Part shown: in pieces, positions 19,115 to 28,624 of the stretch | Numbering within the stretch: position 1 is the first letter of the stretch | Layout of the letters: every line of letters begins with the position of its first letter | Assembly: GCF_029338315.1 (NCBI RefSeq) | Contig: NZ_CP119794.1 | Location: forward strand, 1,302,001 to 1,366,000 | Direction: 5' to 3' | Length of the DNA: 64,000 nt | Source of the DNA: Haloarcula regularis | GTDB lineage: Archaea > Halobacteriota > Halobacteria > Halobacteriales > Haloarculaceae | The notes under the pieces: generated by a model | What the model was told of the DNA's origin: nothing | What the model saw: the letters and a program-made list of their open reading frames with translations, nothing else | Databases searched by the model: none | Made by a program: the position numbers and the translations under genes

Positions 19115-20566
19115 ATGACCCACGTCGTCATCATCGGGGCCTACGGGAGCGCGGGCGCTGCCGTCGCCGGTGACCTCGTCGAGGAAGACGGAATCGAACT
19201 CACGCTCATCGACAACGGCGACCCGGGCGGCGGCCTCTGCATCCTCGAGGGGTGCATGCCGTCGAAGGAAGTCCTCTCGGCGGCCGCCCACCGGTTCCAG
19301 GCCCGGCACGACCACCGCCTGACGGGCGACCCGCCTGACGTCGACCTGGAGGCGGTGGTCGAACAGAAAGACGACCACACGCTCGGGTGGGCCGGCCACC
19401 GCCGGGACTCCATCCACGAGATGGCCGAGCGCGACGACGTCACCTTCGTCCACGACACCGCGACGTTCGTCGACGACCACACCGTCCGGGCCGGCGGCGA
19501 GGAGTTCGAGGCCGACTACGTCGTCGTCGCCACCGGGTCGTCGGTGAACGTCCCGGACACGCCGGGCATCGACGAGGTCGACTTCATGACCAGCGCCGAC
19601 GTATTAGACGCCACCGAGTTCCCCGACTCGGGTATCGTGATGGGCTTTGGCTACATCGGGATGGAGATGGTCCCCTACCTCGCGGAGGCCGGCGGGATGG
19701 AACTGACCGTCATCGAGCACGACGAGCGCCCCATCGACGAGGCCGACCCGGCCTTCGGCGACGAGGCTCGCCGCATCTACGAGGACAACTGGGACGTCGA
19801 GATTCCGACGAACTGCTACGAGTGCGAACTGGAACCCACCGACGACGGCGGCGTTCGACTCCACGTCGAGTTCGAAGATAGCGAGGAACGGAGTTCCTCG
19901 GACAGCCGGACGGAGTCCGGCGATGGCGGCGAGGCCACCTACGAGGCCGACCAGCTGTTCTGTTTCACCGGCCGCCGGCCCACGGTCGAGGGCCTCGGGC
20001 TGGAAAACACCTCGATTTCGGCCGCGGGCGACTGGGTGCGCGACACGATGCAGACCGAAGACGCCGACCACGTCTACGCCGTCGGCGACGTCAACGGGCG
20101 AGAGCCCATCCTCCACGTCGCCAAGGAGCAGGGCTTTACCGCCGCCGCGAACATCCTCCGCCAGGAAGCGGGCGCCGACCCCCAGCCCTACGAGAACGTC
20201 CACCACCACGTCATCTTCTCCGGGCTGGGCGTCTACCCGTTCGCTCGGGTGGGCCACACCGAGGCGTCGGCGAAAGAGGCTGGCTACGACGTGGTCACCG
20301 CGACCCGGCAAGCCAGCGACGACGGCGTCTTCAAGTCCAAGGACGTCCCCGAGGGGCTCTCGAAGCTCGTCGTCGACGCCGAGGACGGCACCGTGCTGGG
20401 CTGGCAGGGCCTGCACTACCACGCCGACTCGTTCGCGAAGATGCTCCAGATCGTCGTCGAGAACGGCCTGGACGTGCGCGACCTGCCCGACCGGGCCTAC
20501 CACCCGACGCTGCCCGAGAACTTCGACGGCCTCATCCGGGACTGCGTGGCCGCGCTGGAGTCCTGA
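19115..20566 (+). CDS. FAD-dependent pyridine nucleotide-disulfide oxidoreductase (dihydrolipoyl dehydrogenase-like)
   Basis: The 483-residue protein has the family layout: N-terminal FAD Rossmann fold (VVIIGAYGSAGA, a variant of GxGxxG), redox Cys pair in CILEGCMPSK, central NAD(P) domain, FAD motif YAVGDVNG and a C-terminal dimerisation domain ending with the HP-type AYHPTLPE motif. The active-site pair is intact, so it should be active, but substrate is unknown and no lipoyl or mercury gene is near. An unusual insertion of about 20 hydrophilic residues (DNA 19880-19925) made of two small hairpins interrupts the NAD domain. A TTTATC box at 19085-19090 supports the ATG at 19115. Confidence 0.85.
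   Translation: MTHVVIIGAYGSAGAAVAGDLVEEDGIELTLIDNGDPGGGLCILEGCMPSKEVLSAAAHRFQARHDHRLTGDPPDVDLEAVVEQKDDHTLGWAGHRRDSIHEMAERDDVTFVHDTATFVDDHTVRAGGEEFEADYVVVATGSSVNVPDTPGIDEVDFMTSADVLDATEFPDSGIVMGFGYIGMEMVPYLAEAGGMELTVIEHDERPIDEADPAFGDEARRIYEDNWDVEIPTNCYECELEPTDDGGVRLHVEFEDSEERSSSDSRTESGDGGEATYEADQLFCFTGRRPTVEGLGLENTSISAAGDWVRDTMQTEDADHVYAVGDVNGREPILHVAKEQGFTAAANILRQEAGADPQPYENVHHHVIFSGLGVYPFARVGHTEASAKEAGYDVVTATRQASDDGVFKSKDVPEGLSKLVVDAEDGTVLGWQGLHYHADSFAKMLQIVVENGLDVRDLPDRAYHPTLPENFDGLIRDCVAALES
19882..19920. repeat. two adjacent palindromes inserted in a coding sequence
   Basis: CGAGGAAC-GGA-GTTCCTCG (19882-19900) and CCGGAC-GGA-GTCCGG (19906-19920) are perfect inverted repeats with the same GGA spacer. 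They encode the Ser/Glu/Asp-rich insertion of the oxidoreductase, in frame. A similar GGA-spaced palindrome lies at 60432-60448. They resemble the short palindromes common between haloarchaeal genes. Confidence 0.55.
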
Positions 20567-20585
20567 GCAGCGGCGGGAAACGACG

Positions 20586-21323
20586 TCAGTCCGGCGCCCG
20601 GTCGGCAAGCACCGGCATCGCGTCGATTCGCGCCTCGGAGAGCGCCGCCCAGTCGACGCCTGCCGGCCGGTCGAAGGGCGTCGCCGTCTCGACGGTCCGG
20701 TCGGGCGTCACCACGAGGTCCATCGGCACGTCGTGGGCGTCGACGGGCACCTCGACGGCGGCCGTCCCGAGCGCGCTCTCGGGGCCGTCGACCACCTGCA
20801 GCTCGTGGACCGTCGTCGCGACGGTGGTGTCCGCGTCGACCAGGTCCAGTTCCCGGAGGACGGCGAACTCGAGGTCGCTGTACCCCTCGCCCTTGCCGAC
20901 GCGAGCGCCGTCCTCGGTGACGGCGACCGACCCCGACACGACGAGGTCGACCCCCTCGACGGCCTCGGGCCGGACCTGCCGGGCGTGGTCGGCCACGTGC
21001 GAGACGGTCGGTGCGGCCTCGACGTCGTCCAGTCGCTCAGGGTCGAGTTCGTAGAAACACGCCGCCTCGCGGAGTCTGGGGACCGCCATGTAGACCGTCT
21101 TGCCCGCCCGGAGCGCGGCCCGGCGGACGGGGAGTTGTGGGGCGTCGGGGTTGGCCTTGACACTCTCGGCGTCGTTCCAGACGTCGGTGTCGGCGAGTCG
21201 GGTTGCCGCCGCGTCGGCCCCGGCGAAGTTGGGGATGCGCCCGTGGGGCGGGAACGGGAACCGCGCCGCGCCCGACGCTTCGAGCGCATCCCAGACCCGT
21301 TCGCGGATGGCCTGTTTCTCCAT
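20586..21323 (-). CDS. 5-formyltetrahydrofolate cyclo-ligase family protein
   Basis: The 245-residue protein has the family's ATP/folate-binding segment GKGEGYSDLEFAVLREL and the N-terminal IRERVWDALE helix followed by ALRAGKTVYMAVPRL. The enzyme converts 5-formyl-THF to 5,10-methenyl-THF using ATP. Haloarchaeal members are a divergent branch, so substrate is likely but not proven. Convergent with the oxidoreductase gene. Confidence 0.82.
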   Translation of the reverse strand: MEKQAIRERVWDALEASGAARFPFPPHGRIPNFAGADAAATRLADTDVWNDAESVKANPDAPQLPVRRAALRAGKTVYMAVPRLREAACFYELDPERLDDVEAAPTVSHVADHARQVRPEAVEGVDLVVSGSVAVTEDGARVGKGEGYSDLEFAVLRELDLVDADTTVATTVHELQVVDGPESALGTAAVEVPVDAHDVPMDLVVTPDRTVETATPFDRPAGVDWAALSEARIDAMPVLADRAPD

Positions 21324-21387
21324 CGGTAGGCAGTCGTTCGCTCCGGAGTGCCTTCAGCGGGACGATGCCCTCGAAGTGCGACCGAGC

Positions 21388-22500
21388 CTACCGGCGGCGC
21401 AGCGCCAGGAGCGACGCCGCGAGGGCGGCGACGAGCGCGGCCAGCGGCGTGAATCCGGGCCCGCTCCCGCCGTCTGTCGTCGACGGCTCGGTCGTCAGGG
21501 CGGGCGAGGCCGGTGTCGGCTCGTCCGTCCGTGTCGCCGTCTCCGTCTCGGTGGCGACTGTCACGTCCGACCGGGCGACGTAACTGTCCTCGTCGTACCG
21601 GTCGGGGTAGAGCTGGCGCGTCAGGTTGTGCGCGGCGAAGACGACGCTCCGTGGCGCCGGCTGGTTGAGCCAGCGCCGCTCGACGACGACGGTGCTGTTG
21701 GTCTCGCCCGCGGTGGTGCTCGCGTACGGTTCCTGGGTGACGAGCGAGTCGTCACCGGCGGCCAGAACGAGCACCTCGGGGTCAAGCGTGAGGAGGACTT
21801 CGTCACTCAGCTGCGGGTACCCCGTGTGGTCCCGCGCGGCGACGTTGTCCGCACCCGCGAGCTGGAGCAGTGCGTCGATGAACGTCGCCCCGCCGACGAC
21901 GTAGCCGCCCCCGAGCGGGTAGAGTGCCGTCGGACGATCCTCGACGTCGGCGGTCTGCTCGCGGATGGCCTCGACGTTCGCGTCCATCCAGGCATTGGCC
22001 TCGGCCGCGCCCTGGCAGTTACCGGTGATTCGCCCGACGGTCTCGGTCTTCTCGCGGACGTCCGCGATGTCCTCGGAGGCCCGGAGGTGATAGACCGTCA
22101 GGCCGGCCTCGCGGAGCGGTTCCACGTCGCCCGCGCTCGCGTTGGGCGCGATGACGAGGTCCGGTTCCGCGCCGACGACCGTCTCGACGCTGACGCCGAA
22201 CCCGGCCGAGACGTTGGTCCGGCTCTCGGAGCCGTCGAGATACGAGGCGTACTGGGTGAGGCCGACGACCTGCTCGCGGCCGCCGATCTCCCACATCGTC
22301 TGGGCCGCCGAGGGGTTCGTCGTCACGACGCGCTCGGGGCGTTCCTCGATGGGTATCTCGGTCCCGGTCGCGTCGGTCATCGTCACCGGGAACGTGCAGT
22401 GCTCGCTCGTCGTCGCCGCCGGCCCGCCGGCGGCGGGTGCGACACCGACAAGCGACGTCACGAGGAGCAATCCGACCAGCAGTGTCGCGTACCGTCTCAT
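21388..22500 (-). CDS. btuF: PGF-CTERM-anchored cobalamin/Fe-siderophore-type substrate-binding protein BtuF
   Basis: A 370-residue secreted protein: a signal peptide (LLVGLLLVTSLVGVAPAAG), a periplasmic-binding domain of the BtuF/FhuD type (IPIEERPERVVTTNPSAAQ, GAEPDLVIAPN), a Thr/Glu-rich linker and a C-terminal PGF-CTERM signal (GSGPGFTPL, hydrophobic helix, LRRR). It captures cobalamin or a similar cofactor for the divergent BtuCD importer. The ATG at 22500 is about 30 bases from the centre of the shared TATA box, so it is preferred over the GTG one codon upstream. Confidence 0.87.
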   Translation of the reverse strand: MRRYATLLVGLLLVTSLVGVAPAAGGPAATTSEHCTFPVTMTDATGTEIPIEERPERVVTTNPSAAQTMWEIGGREQVVGLTQYASYLDGSESRTNVSAGFGVSVETVVGAEPDLVIAPNASAGDVEPLREAGLTVYHLRASEDIADVREKTETVGRITGNCQGAAEANAWMDANVEAIREQTADVEDRPTALYPLGGGYVVGGATFIDALLQLAGADNVAARDHTGYPQLSDEVLLTLDPEVLVLAAGDDSLVTQEPYASTTAGETNSTVVVERRWLNQPAPRSVVFAAHNLTRQLYPDRYDEDSYVARSDVTVATETETATRTDEPTPASPALTTEPSTTDGGSGPGFTPLAALVAALAASLLALRRR

Positions 22501-22525
22501 CACTCTATCCGCAACGGAGTAACAA

Positions 22526-22535
22526 TAAATATTTA
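22526..22535. promoter_or_regulatory. shared bidirectional TATA box of btuF and btuC
   Basis: TAAATATTTA is a perfect palindrome and the only AT-rich element in the 59-base gap between the two start codons. Its centre is 30.5 bases from the btuF ATG and 29.5 from the btuC ATG, so both genes could be transcribed leaderless from the same TBP site in opposite directions. Confidence 0.6.
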
Positions 22536-22559
22536 CCTACTGCAAGTGGGTTTTCAATA

Positions 22560-23629
22560 ATGCGACGCAGCGGACGGCTCCTCACGTGGACGGCCGCCCT
22601 CGTGGCGCTGCTCACGGCCGTCGTCACGGTGAGTGCGGGCATCGGGCCGGTCTGGATTCCGCCGGCCACCGTCGGGAAGATACTCCTCAACGCACTCGCC
22701 CTGCCGACCGGCGTCGAGCTCGCCGGCGGCGTGCCCCGGCTTGTCACCACGTCACCGTTCGCCTACCCCGTCGAGGACGTCCAGCGGCAGATCGTCGTGC
22801 AGGTCCGCCTGCCGCGCATCCTGCTGGGTGCCGTCGTCGGGTTCTCGCTGGCGGCGGCAGGGACCATCATGCAGGGCATCTTCCGGAACCCGATGGCCGA
22901 CCCCTCTATCATCGGCGTCTCCTCGGGCGCGGCGGTCGGGGCCGTCGGGTTCATCGTCGTCCCCTTCGCCGTCCCGTTCGGTCTGGGCCTGCGCGGCGCG
23001 GCCTTCGCGGGGGCGCTCGTCGCCGCCTTCGGGGTCTACCTCATCGCGACGCGCAACGGCGAGACGCCGGTCGCGACCCTGCTGCTGGCCGGCGTCGCCA
23101 TCCAGACGTTCCTCGGGGCCGTCGTCTCCTTCCTCCTGCTCCAGGCCGGCGAGAGCATCCGCCGGGCGCTGTTCTGGCTGATGGGACACCTCAAGAGCGC
23201 GACGTGGCTCGACGTCTCGACCAGCCTCCTGCTGGTCGCCGTCCCCTTTCTCGTCCTGCTGGCCTACACCCGTGACCTGAACGTGATGTTGCTCGGCGAG
23301 GAGGACGCACAGGGCCTCGGTATCGAGGTCGAGCGGACGAAGCGCGTCCTGCTGGCCGTCTCGGCGGTCATCACGGCCGCGGGCGTCGCCGTCGCCGGCA
23401 TCATCGGCTTCGTCGGCCTCATCGTCCCGCACGTGATGCGCCTGCTCGTCGGCCCCGACCACCGGATTCTGCTGCCGACGGCGGCGCTCGCGGGGCCTCC
23501 TTCCTCGTCGCGACGGACACGCTCGCCCGGTCTGGCAGCGCGGAGGTGCCCGTCGGCATCGTCACGGCCGCGCTCGGCGCGCCGTTTTTCCTCTATCTCC
23601 TCCGCCAGCGGGAGGTGCACGAACTATGA
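22560..23629 (+). pseudogene. btuC: cobalamin ABC importer permease BtuC, frameshifted
   Basis: A FecCD/BtuC-type permease with about nine to ten membrane segments; the family's cytoplasmic coupling region is recognisable ([17 protein letters not shown]) and the [20 protein letters not shown] motif precedes the last helices. At 23494-23497 a run of four Gs shifts the frame; a fifth G gives [18 protein letters not shown] and a normal end at 23629 (356 residues). The repaired stop overlaps the btuD ATG by 4 bases (ATGA), the usual coupling of such operons, which argues that the gene is really intact and the break is a sequencing error. Confidence 0.87.
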
Positions 23630-24852
23630 CTGCCGGCGAGTCGCCGATGCTCGACGTCCGGAACCTGTCGGTATCGTTCGGCGACGTGCAGGTCCTCTCG
23701 GACGTCGACTTCACCGTCGACCGGGGGACGCTCGTCGGCCTCGTCGGCCCGAACGGCGCCGGCAAGACCACGACGCTGCGGGCGCTCCGGGCGACGCTGA
23801 CGCCCGACGAGGGGCGAGTCCGCGTCGCGGGCAACCCGCTCCCCGACCGGTCGGCGAAGGCGGTGAGTCGCCTCGTCGCGAGCACGCCCCAGGCGACGAC
23901 GCTCTCGTTTGACTTCACCGTCGAGACGGTCGTCGAGATGGGGCGGACGCCGCACCTCGGCCGGTTCGAGCGCCTCGGCCCGGCGGACCGCGAGGCCGTC
24001 GCGGCGGCCATGGACCGGACCGACGTGACCCGATTCGCGGACCGACAGTTCACCTCGCTTTCGGGCGGCGAGCGTCAGCGCGTCCTGCTCGCGCGGGCGC
24101 TGGCCCAGGAGACGCCGGTGCTCGTGCTCGACGAACCGACGGCCAGCCTCGACATCAACCACGCCGTCCGGACGCTCGAACTCGTCAGTGCCCTCGTGGC
24201 CGACGGCAAGACCGCCGTGGCGGCCATCCACGACCTCAACCTCGCCGCGCGCTACTGCGACGAACTACTCCTGCTCGCCGACGGGAACGTCCGCGCCGCG
24301 GGCGACCCCGCATCGGTCCTCACGAGGGAGACGCTCGGCGACGCCTTCGACGCGGAGACGCTCGTGACCACGCAGCCGGGAACCGACGCACCGCTGGTCA
24401 CGCCGCTGGCCGAGCGCGACCCGGCCGGGGCGGAGGTCCACGTCGTCGGGACCGGGCGGGGGGCCGCGGCGGCCGTCGCGCGACTGGTCGCCGCTGGCTT
24501 CGAGGTGTCCGTCGGCGTGGTTCCGGCCGGTGACGCCGCCGCCGAGCGAGCGCGGGAACTGGACTGCGAGGTGGTCACGGTCCCGCCGTTCGCCGGCATC
24601 GATCAGGGCTCGCGCGACCGGGCGAGGGAACTGGCACGCGGGGCCGAGGCCACCGTCGTCGCCGGCGACGTCGGCGACGGGAACCAGGCCGTCGTCGCGG
24701 CCGCCCGCCGTCTCGTGGCCGTCGCGGGCGAGGGCGTCCCGGCGATAGACTCCCGCCGGACGACCGTCACGGACGTCGACTCGCTGCCCGCAGCCATCCG
24801 CGACCTGCCACAGTCCGGCGACTCCGGGCAGGACACGAGAGTCCAGCAGTGA
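23626..24852 (+). CDS. btuD: cobalamin ABC importer ATPase BtuD with C-terminal extension
   Basis: Residues 1 to about 250 are a BtuD/FecE/HmuV-type ATPase with Walker [11 protein letters not shown], signature [11 protein letters not shown] and Walker [13 protein letters not shown]. It energises the BtuC permease. The protein has 408 residues, about 150 more than bacterial BtuD. The extra C-terminal domain contains a Rossmann-like [18 protein letters not shown] segment and probably has a regulatory or cofactor-related role, which is unproven. ATG overlaps the btuC stop. Confidence 0.88.
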   Translation: MTAGESPMLDVRNLSVSFGDVQVLSDVDFTVDRGTLVGLVGPNGAGKTTTLRALRATLTPDEGRVRVAGNPLPDRSAKAVSRLVASTPQATTLSFDFTVETVVEMGRTPHLGRFERLGPADREAVAAAMDRTDVTRFADRQFTSLSGGERQRVLLARALAQETPVLVLDEPTASLDINHAVRTLELVSALVADGKTAVAAIHDLNLAARYCDELLLLADGNVRAAGDPASVLTRETLGDAFDAETLVTTQPGTDAPLVTPLAERDPAGAEVHVVGTGRGAAAAVARLVAAGFEVSVGVVPAGDAAAERARELDCEVVTVPPFAGIDQGSRDRARELARGAEATVVAGDVGDGNQAVVAAARRLVAVAGEGVPAIDSRRTTVTDVDSLPAAIRDLPQSGDSGQDTRVQQ

Positions 24853-24973
24853 GGGCACCCGGCAAGGGCACGGCGAGAAGTCCCCCGGTCCAGATCGTCA
24901 CACGGCCAGTGGCCACCGAGGCCCAACAAAGTTAGGTATAGTCACCACACACGGGCAGGTCATTCATCAGAGT

Positions 24974-25201
24974 ATGTCCGAGCAGTCCACCACCGACGCC
25001 ACGTTCGACCTCGACCAGTACCGGCAGAACACCCGGGACCTCGTCGCGTCGATGAACGAGACGACCGAGCTCATGGGCGAGATGAGCGAGAACATGAACC
25101 GGCTGGGCGAGTGTTTCGAGGCGTTCGGGGAGAGCAAGCATCGGCTCCGCGAGGCCCGCGAGGAGATGAAGCGAACGGCCGTGGTGAATCGCCAGACGTA
25201 G
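24974..25201 (+). CDS. small helical protein, C-terminus replaced by an IS insertion
   Basis: A 75-residue, Glu/Met/Asn-rich, probably coiled-coil protein without membrane segments or a known domain. An IS5-family element has inserted at its 3' end: its last seven or so codons (after MKR) and its TAG stop lie inside the element's left terminus. Joining across the element at the 8-bp target duplication restores a longer reading frame (MKRTDVTTGRATATSSHAAD) that stops at 26172-26174. Whether the shortened protein works is unknown. Confidence 0.6.
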   Translation: MSEQSTTDATFDLDQYRQNTRDLVASMNETTELMGEMSENMNRLGECFEAFGESKHRLREAREEMKRTAVVNRQT

Positions 25202-26114
25202 CTTGATTTCACGGTTTCAGAGACTGCTTGATGTTGTGAACGACACACATCAAAACGAGTTCACGAAATTCACCGTACCAATTTCGCGCACGCACAGCGT
25301 CGCCGAGCGTGCGCTTGATCGTCGAGAAAACGGTCTCACACATCGCTCTCTGGCGGTATCGAGGCCCATCGATCCGCGCGTTGTGCGCGTGATCGATGGG
25401 CCGGAACTCTCGATGTTTAATCAGCGGTCTTACGCCCTCTTCGCGGAGTTTCTCGCGTAAATCCATCCAGTCATAGCCTTTGTCGGCAGCGAGGCTGGCG
25501 AGGTCGCCCGCATTGCGGCGGGCGACCTGCCAGCCGAGCTGTGTGTCGTGACGTTTCTCGGTCGTACAGTGAACGTCCAGAATTGCTTGGCTTTCTGTGT
25601 CCACGAGAGCAGTTGTTTTGAGCGTCTGGACGCGGTAATTCGTCCGTCGGCAGTAGTGCTTGCTAGCGTTTTCGCGGTCGAAGAACGTCGCGTCGATGGC
25701 GGCGTGACCGCTCGGGTCGTGCAGCTGCGCCGACAGGCGCAGCAGCACTCGCCAGAGTGCTGTCTTAATTCTGTCAAACCACTTGACTAGCGTGGAATGG
25801 TCGGGGAGATCGGCCGCGTCGAGGCCGATCTCCCCGAGTATTTGTGGCATCTCGCTCAGCAAATCAAGTGCCTCTCGGTAGGATTTTTCCAGGTAAACCC
25901 GCAGACAGTGCAGCGACACCACCGCATACTCGGCGAAGCCGCCACCCCCTTCGGGGGCGGCGACTTCGCCTCGCTCACCAACAGCATTTTTAGCTAACTG
26001 GACCGCTTTCTTTGTGAAGCGGGAGATCTTCGACATGGATCATCGGCGGTTTCCCGCTTCATACTCCTAGTTCTAACGGTCGAAACCGGCGCTATACAGC
26101 GATTCACCAGAGCC
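25177..26114. mobile_element. complete IS5-family insertion sequence
   Basis: Boundaries are set by 16-bp terminal inverted repeats with two mismatches: GGCCGTGGTGAATCGC at 25177-25192, and GGCTCTGGTGAATCGC as the reverse complement of 26099-26114. Both ends are flanked by the direct duplication AAGCGAAC (25169-25176 and 26115-26122). The 938-bp element encodes one full-length transposase on the minus strand. Intact ends and a perfect duplication suggest a fairly recent, possibly active insertion. Confidence 0.85.
25209..26036 (-). CDS. IS5-family DDE transposase
   Basis: A 275-residue transposase of the common haloarchaeal IS5 type (start MSKISRFTKKAVQLAKNAVG; segments LVKWFDRIKTALWRV and RNAGDLASLAADKGYD). 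The DDE triad is visible: Asp in HAAIDATFFDRE, Asp in LAADKGYDW and Glu in MCETVFSTIKR. The frame is uninterrupted, so the enzyme should be functional. Codon use is less GC-biased than the host genes. Confidence 0.9.
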   Translation of the reverse strand: MSKISRFTKKAVQLAKNAVGERGEVAAPEGGGGFAEYAVVSLHCLRVYLEKSYREALDLLSEMPQILGEIGLDAADLPDHSTLVKWFDRIKTALWRVLLRLSAQLHDPSGHAAIDATFFDRENASKHYCRRTNYRVQTLKTTALVDTESQAILDVHCTTEKRHDTQLGWQVARRNAGDLASLAADKGYDWMDLREKLREEGVRPLIKHREFRPIDHAHNARIDGPRYRQRAMCETVFSTIKRTLGDAVRARNWYGEFRELVLMCVVHNIKQSLKP

Positions 26115-26266
26115 AAGCGAACGGACGTGACGACCGGCCGAGCGACCGCGACGAGCAGTCACGCTGCGGACTGAGACCGGCTGGTTGTTCGAGTGACGAC
26201 TCTCGAGGCCCTGTCACCACGGCCAGAAACGGCAAGACCGATACTGTTCCTGCCCGTAGCCCGCCC

Positions 26267-28623
26267 GTGGACGACACCATCGCGTGGCTCCGGACCCGAC
26301 CGTACTACGAGGGCCAGATCGTCGACGAGCGGACCGTTCCCGGCCGCGACGCCCGGTTCGCCGACGTCGACCTCGACTCGCGACTCGAGAGCGTCCTCGA
26401 GGACGAGGGCATCACGGAGTGCTACGCCCACCAGACGGCCGCCGTCGAGGCCGTTCGAGACGGGCAGAACGTCGTCCTCGCGACGGAGACGGCCAGCGGG
26501 AAGAGCCTGGCGTACACGATTCCGGCCTTCGAGCGGGCACTCGACCGGCGCGCGACCGCCCTCTACGTCGCCCCGCAGGTCGCGCTCATCAACGACCAGA
26601 CCGAGACGCTCTCCGACCTGGCGCAGGGGCTGGGCTTCGCCTCGGGCGTCTCGGTCGCCCAGTACACCGGGCGACAGTCCAAGTCCGAGAAGGAGGCCAT
26701 CCGCGAGCGCCAGCCGACCGTCCTGCTGACGACGCCGGACATGCTCCACTACGGCATCCTCCCCCACGCCCACCGCCTGTGGGACTGGTTCTTTCAGCGG
26801 TTAGAGACCGTAGTCATCGACGAGGTCCACGGCTACCGGGGCATCTTCGGGAGCCACGTCGCGCTCGTCATGCGCCGCCTCCAGCGCATGGCCGAACGGT
26901 TCGACGCCGACCCGGAGTGGGTCTGTTGCTCGGCGACCATCGGGAACCCTGTCGAGCACGCCGCCGGCGTCACCGGCCAGCCCGAGTCGTCGTTCGCGCT
27001 CGTCGACGAGGACACGAGCGCCAGCGGGCCGCGCCACTGGCTGCTGTGGAACCCCCCGGAGTACGAGGGTGGCGAGGGGTGGGGCAGCGGCCGCCGGAAG
27101 TCCAGCCACGTCGAGACCAAGAACCTGTTCGTCGACCTCGTGGCACGCGGGCTCCAGACGGTCGTCTTCGCCGGGTCGCGCCAGACCGCCGAGCGCTACG
27201 CCAGCGACAGCGCCGACGAGCTCCGGAGCCGCGGCCACCACGACCTGGCCGACGGCGTGGGGCGTACCAGGCCGCGCTCACCGACGAGCGCCGGCGGGAC
27301 CTCGAGTCACGGCTCCAGTCGGGCGACCTCCGTGGCGTCTGGTCGACCAGCGCGCTGGAACTCGGCGTCGACGTCGGTGGCCTGGACGCCGTGCTCGTCG
27401 ACGGCTACCCCGGCACGCGGATGCGGACCTTCCAGCAGGCGGGCCGCGCGGGCCGGGGCGAAGACCCCGCCCTCGTCGTCCTCGTCGGCGGCGAAGACCA
27501 GCTCGACCAGTACGTCCTGCGCAACCCCGACGCGCTGTTCACCACGGGGGCCGAGCGAGCGGTCACCAACCCCGAGAACGAGCAGTTGCTCCCGGACCAC
27601 GTGCTGGCCGCGGCCGGCGAGAACTGGCTCTCGCCCGACGACGACCGGCACTTCGGCGAGACGTTCCCCGACGTGGTCGCGGACCTCGAGTCGGCGGGGA
27701 AACTCGACCGCCGGACCACCGACCGGGGGATCCGGTGGCTCTCGAACGGGCGGCCCCACCACGACATGAACCTGCGGACCGTCGACGACCGGGAGGTGAA
27801 GCTCGTCGCGAACGGTGACGTCGTTGCGCGCCTGCCCTTCGAGGACGCGCTGCGCGACGCCCACCCCGGGGCCGTCTACCACCACCAGGGCCGCCGGTAC
27901 GAGGTGACAGACCTCGACCTGTCGGCGGGCGTCGCCGAACTCGACCGGACATGGGCGGACTACTACACGCGCGTGCTCCACGACAAGACAATCACCGTCG
28001 AGACGGACGTAGACGAGCGCGCCCTGCCGGCCCGCGCGGACGTGCCCGTGCGCTTTGCCTCGGTCACGATGCGCAAGCAGATAACGGGCTACGAGCGCCG
28101 TGACGGCTCCTCGGGCGAGGTGCTGGGCCAGCGGCCGCTCGACCTGCCCGAGACGAGCCTCGAGACGAAGGCGCTGTACTACACCGTCCCGAGCGACATC
28201 GAGGCGCCGCTCCGGCGCGGCGACTACGAGCGGGCCGGCACGGCCGAGACGGCCGCCGACGGTGGCGCAGGCGACTTCCCCGGATCGATCCATGCCGCCG
28301 AGCACGCGATGATCTCGATGTTCCCCTTCGAGTATCTCTGTGACCGCGGGGACATCGGCGGCCTGTCGACGCCGCGACACCCCCACACCGGCGAGCCGAC
28401 CATCTTCATCTACGACGGGTACCCCGGCGGTATCGGACTGACGCGCGCCGCCTACCGGGAGGTGGCCGGGCTGATGGACACGACGCTGTCGATGCTACGG
28501 TCGTGTGACTGCGCCGACGGGTGTCCGGCCTGCGTGCAGTCGCCACACTGTGGCAATGCGAACGACCCGCTGGACAAGCACGGCGCGACACACCTGCTGG
28601 ACGGCCTCACGAACGGCGACTGA
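26267..28623 (+). pseudogene. DEAD/DEAH-box helicase with C-terminal Zn-binding DUF1998-type domain, frameshifted
   Basis: A superfamily 2 helicase of the YprA/Hrq1 type. Motif I is ATETASGKSLAY, motif II IDEVHGYRG (DEVH), motif III CCSATIGNP, motif VI QQAGRAGRGED. The C-terminal domain ends with a Cys cluster (SCDCADGCPACVQSPHCGN) that binds zinc in this family. The two halves are in different frames; one more G in the run at 27259-27262 gives DGVGAYQAALTDERR and a continuous 785-residue protein. GTG start at 26267. Likely DNA repair or defence role; the break is probably a sequencing error. Confidence 0.85.
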
Positions 28624-28624
28624 G

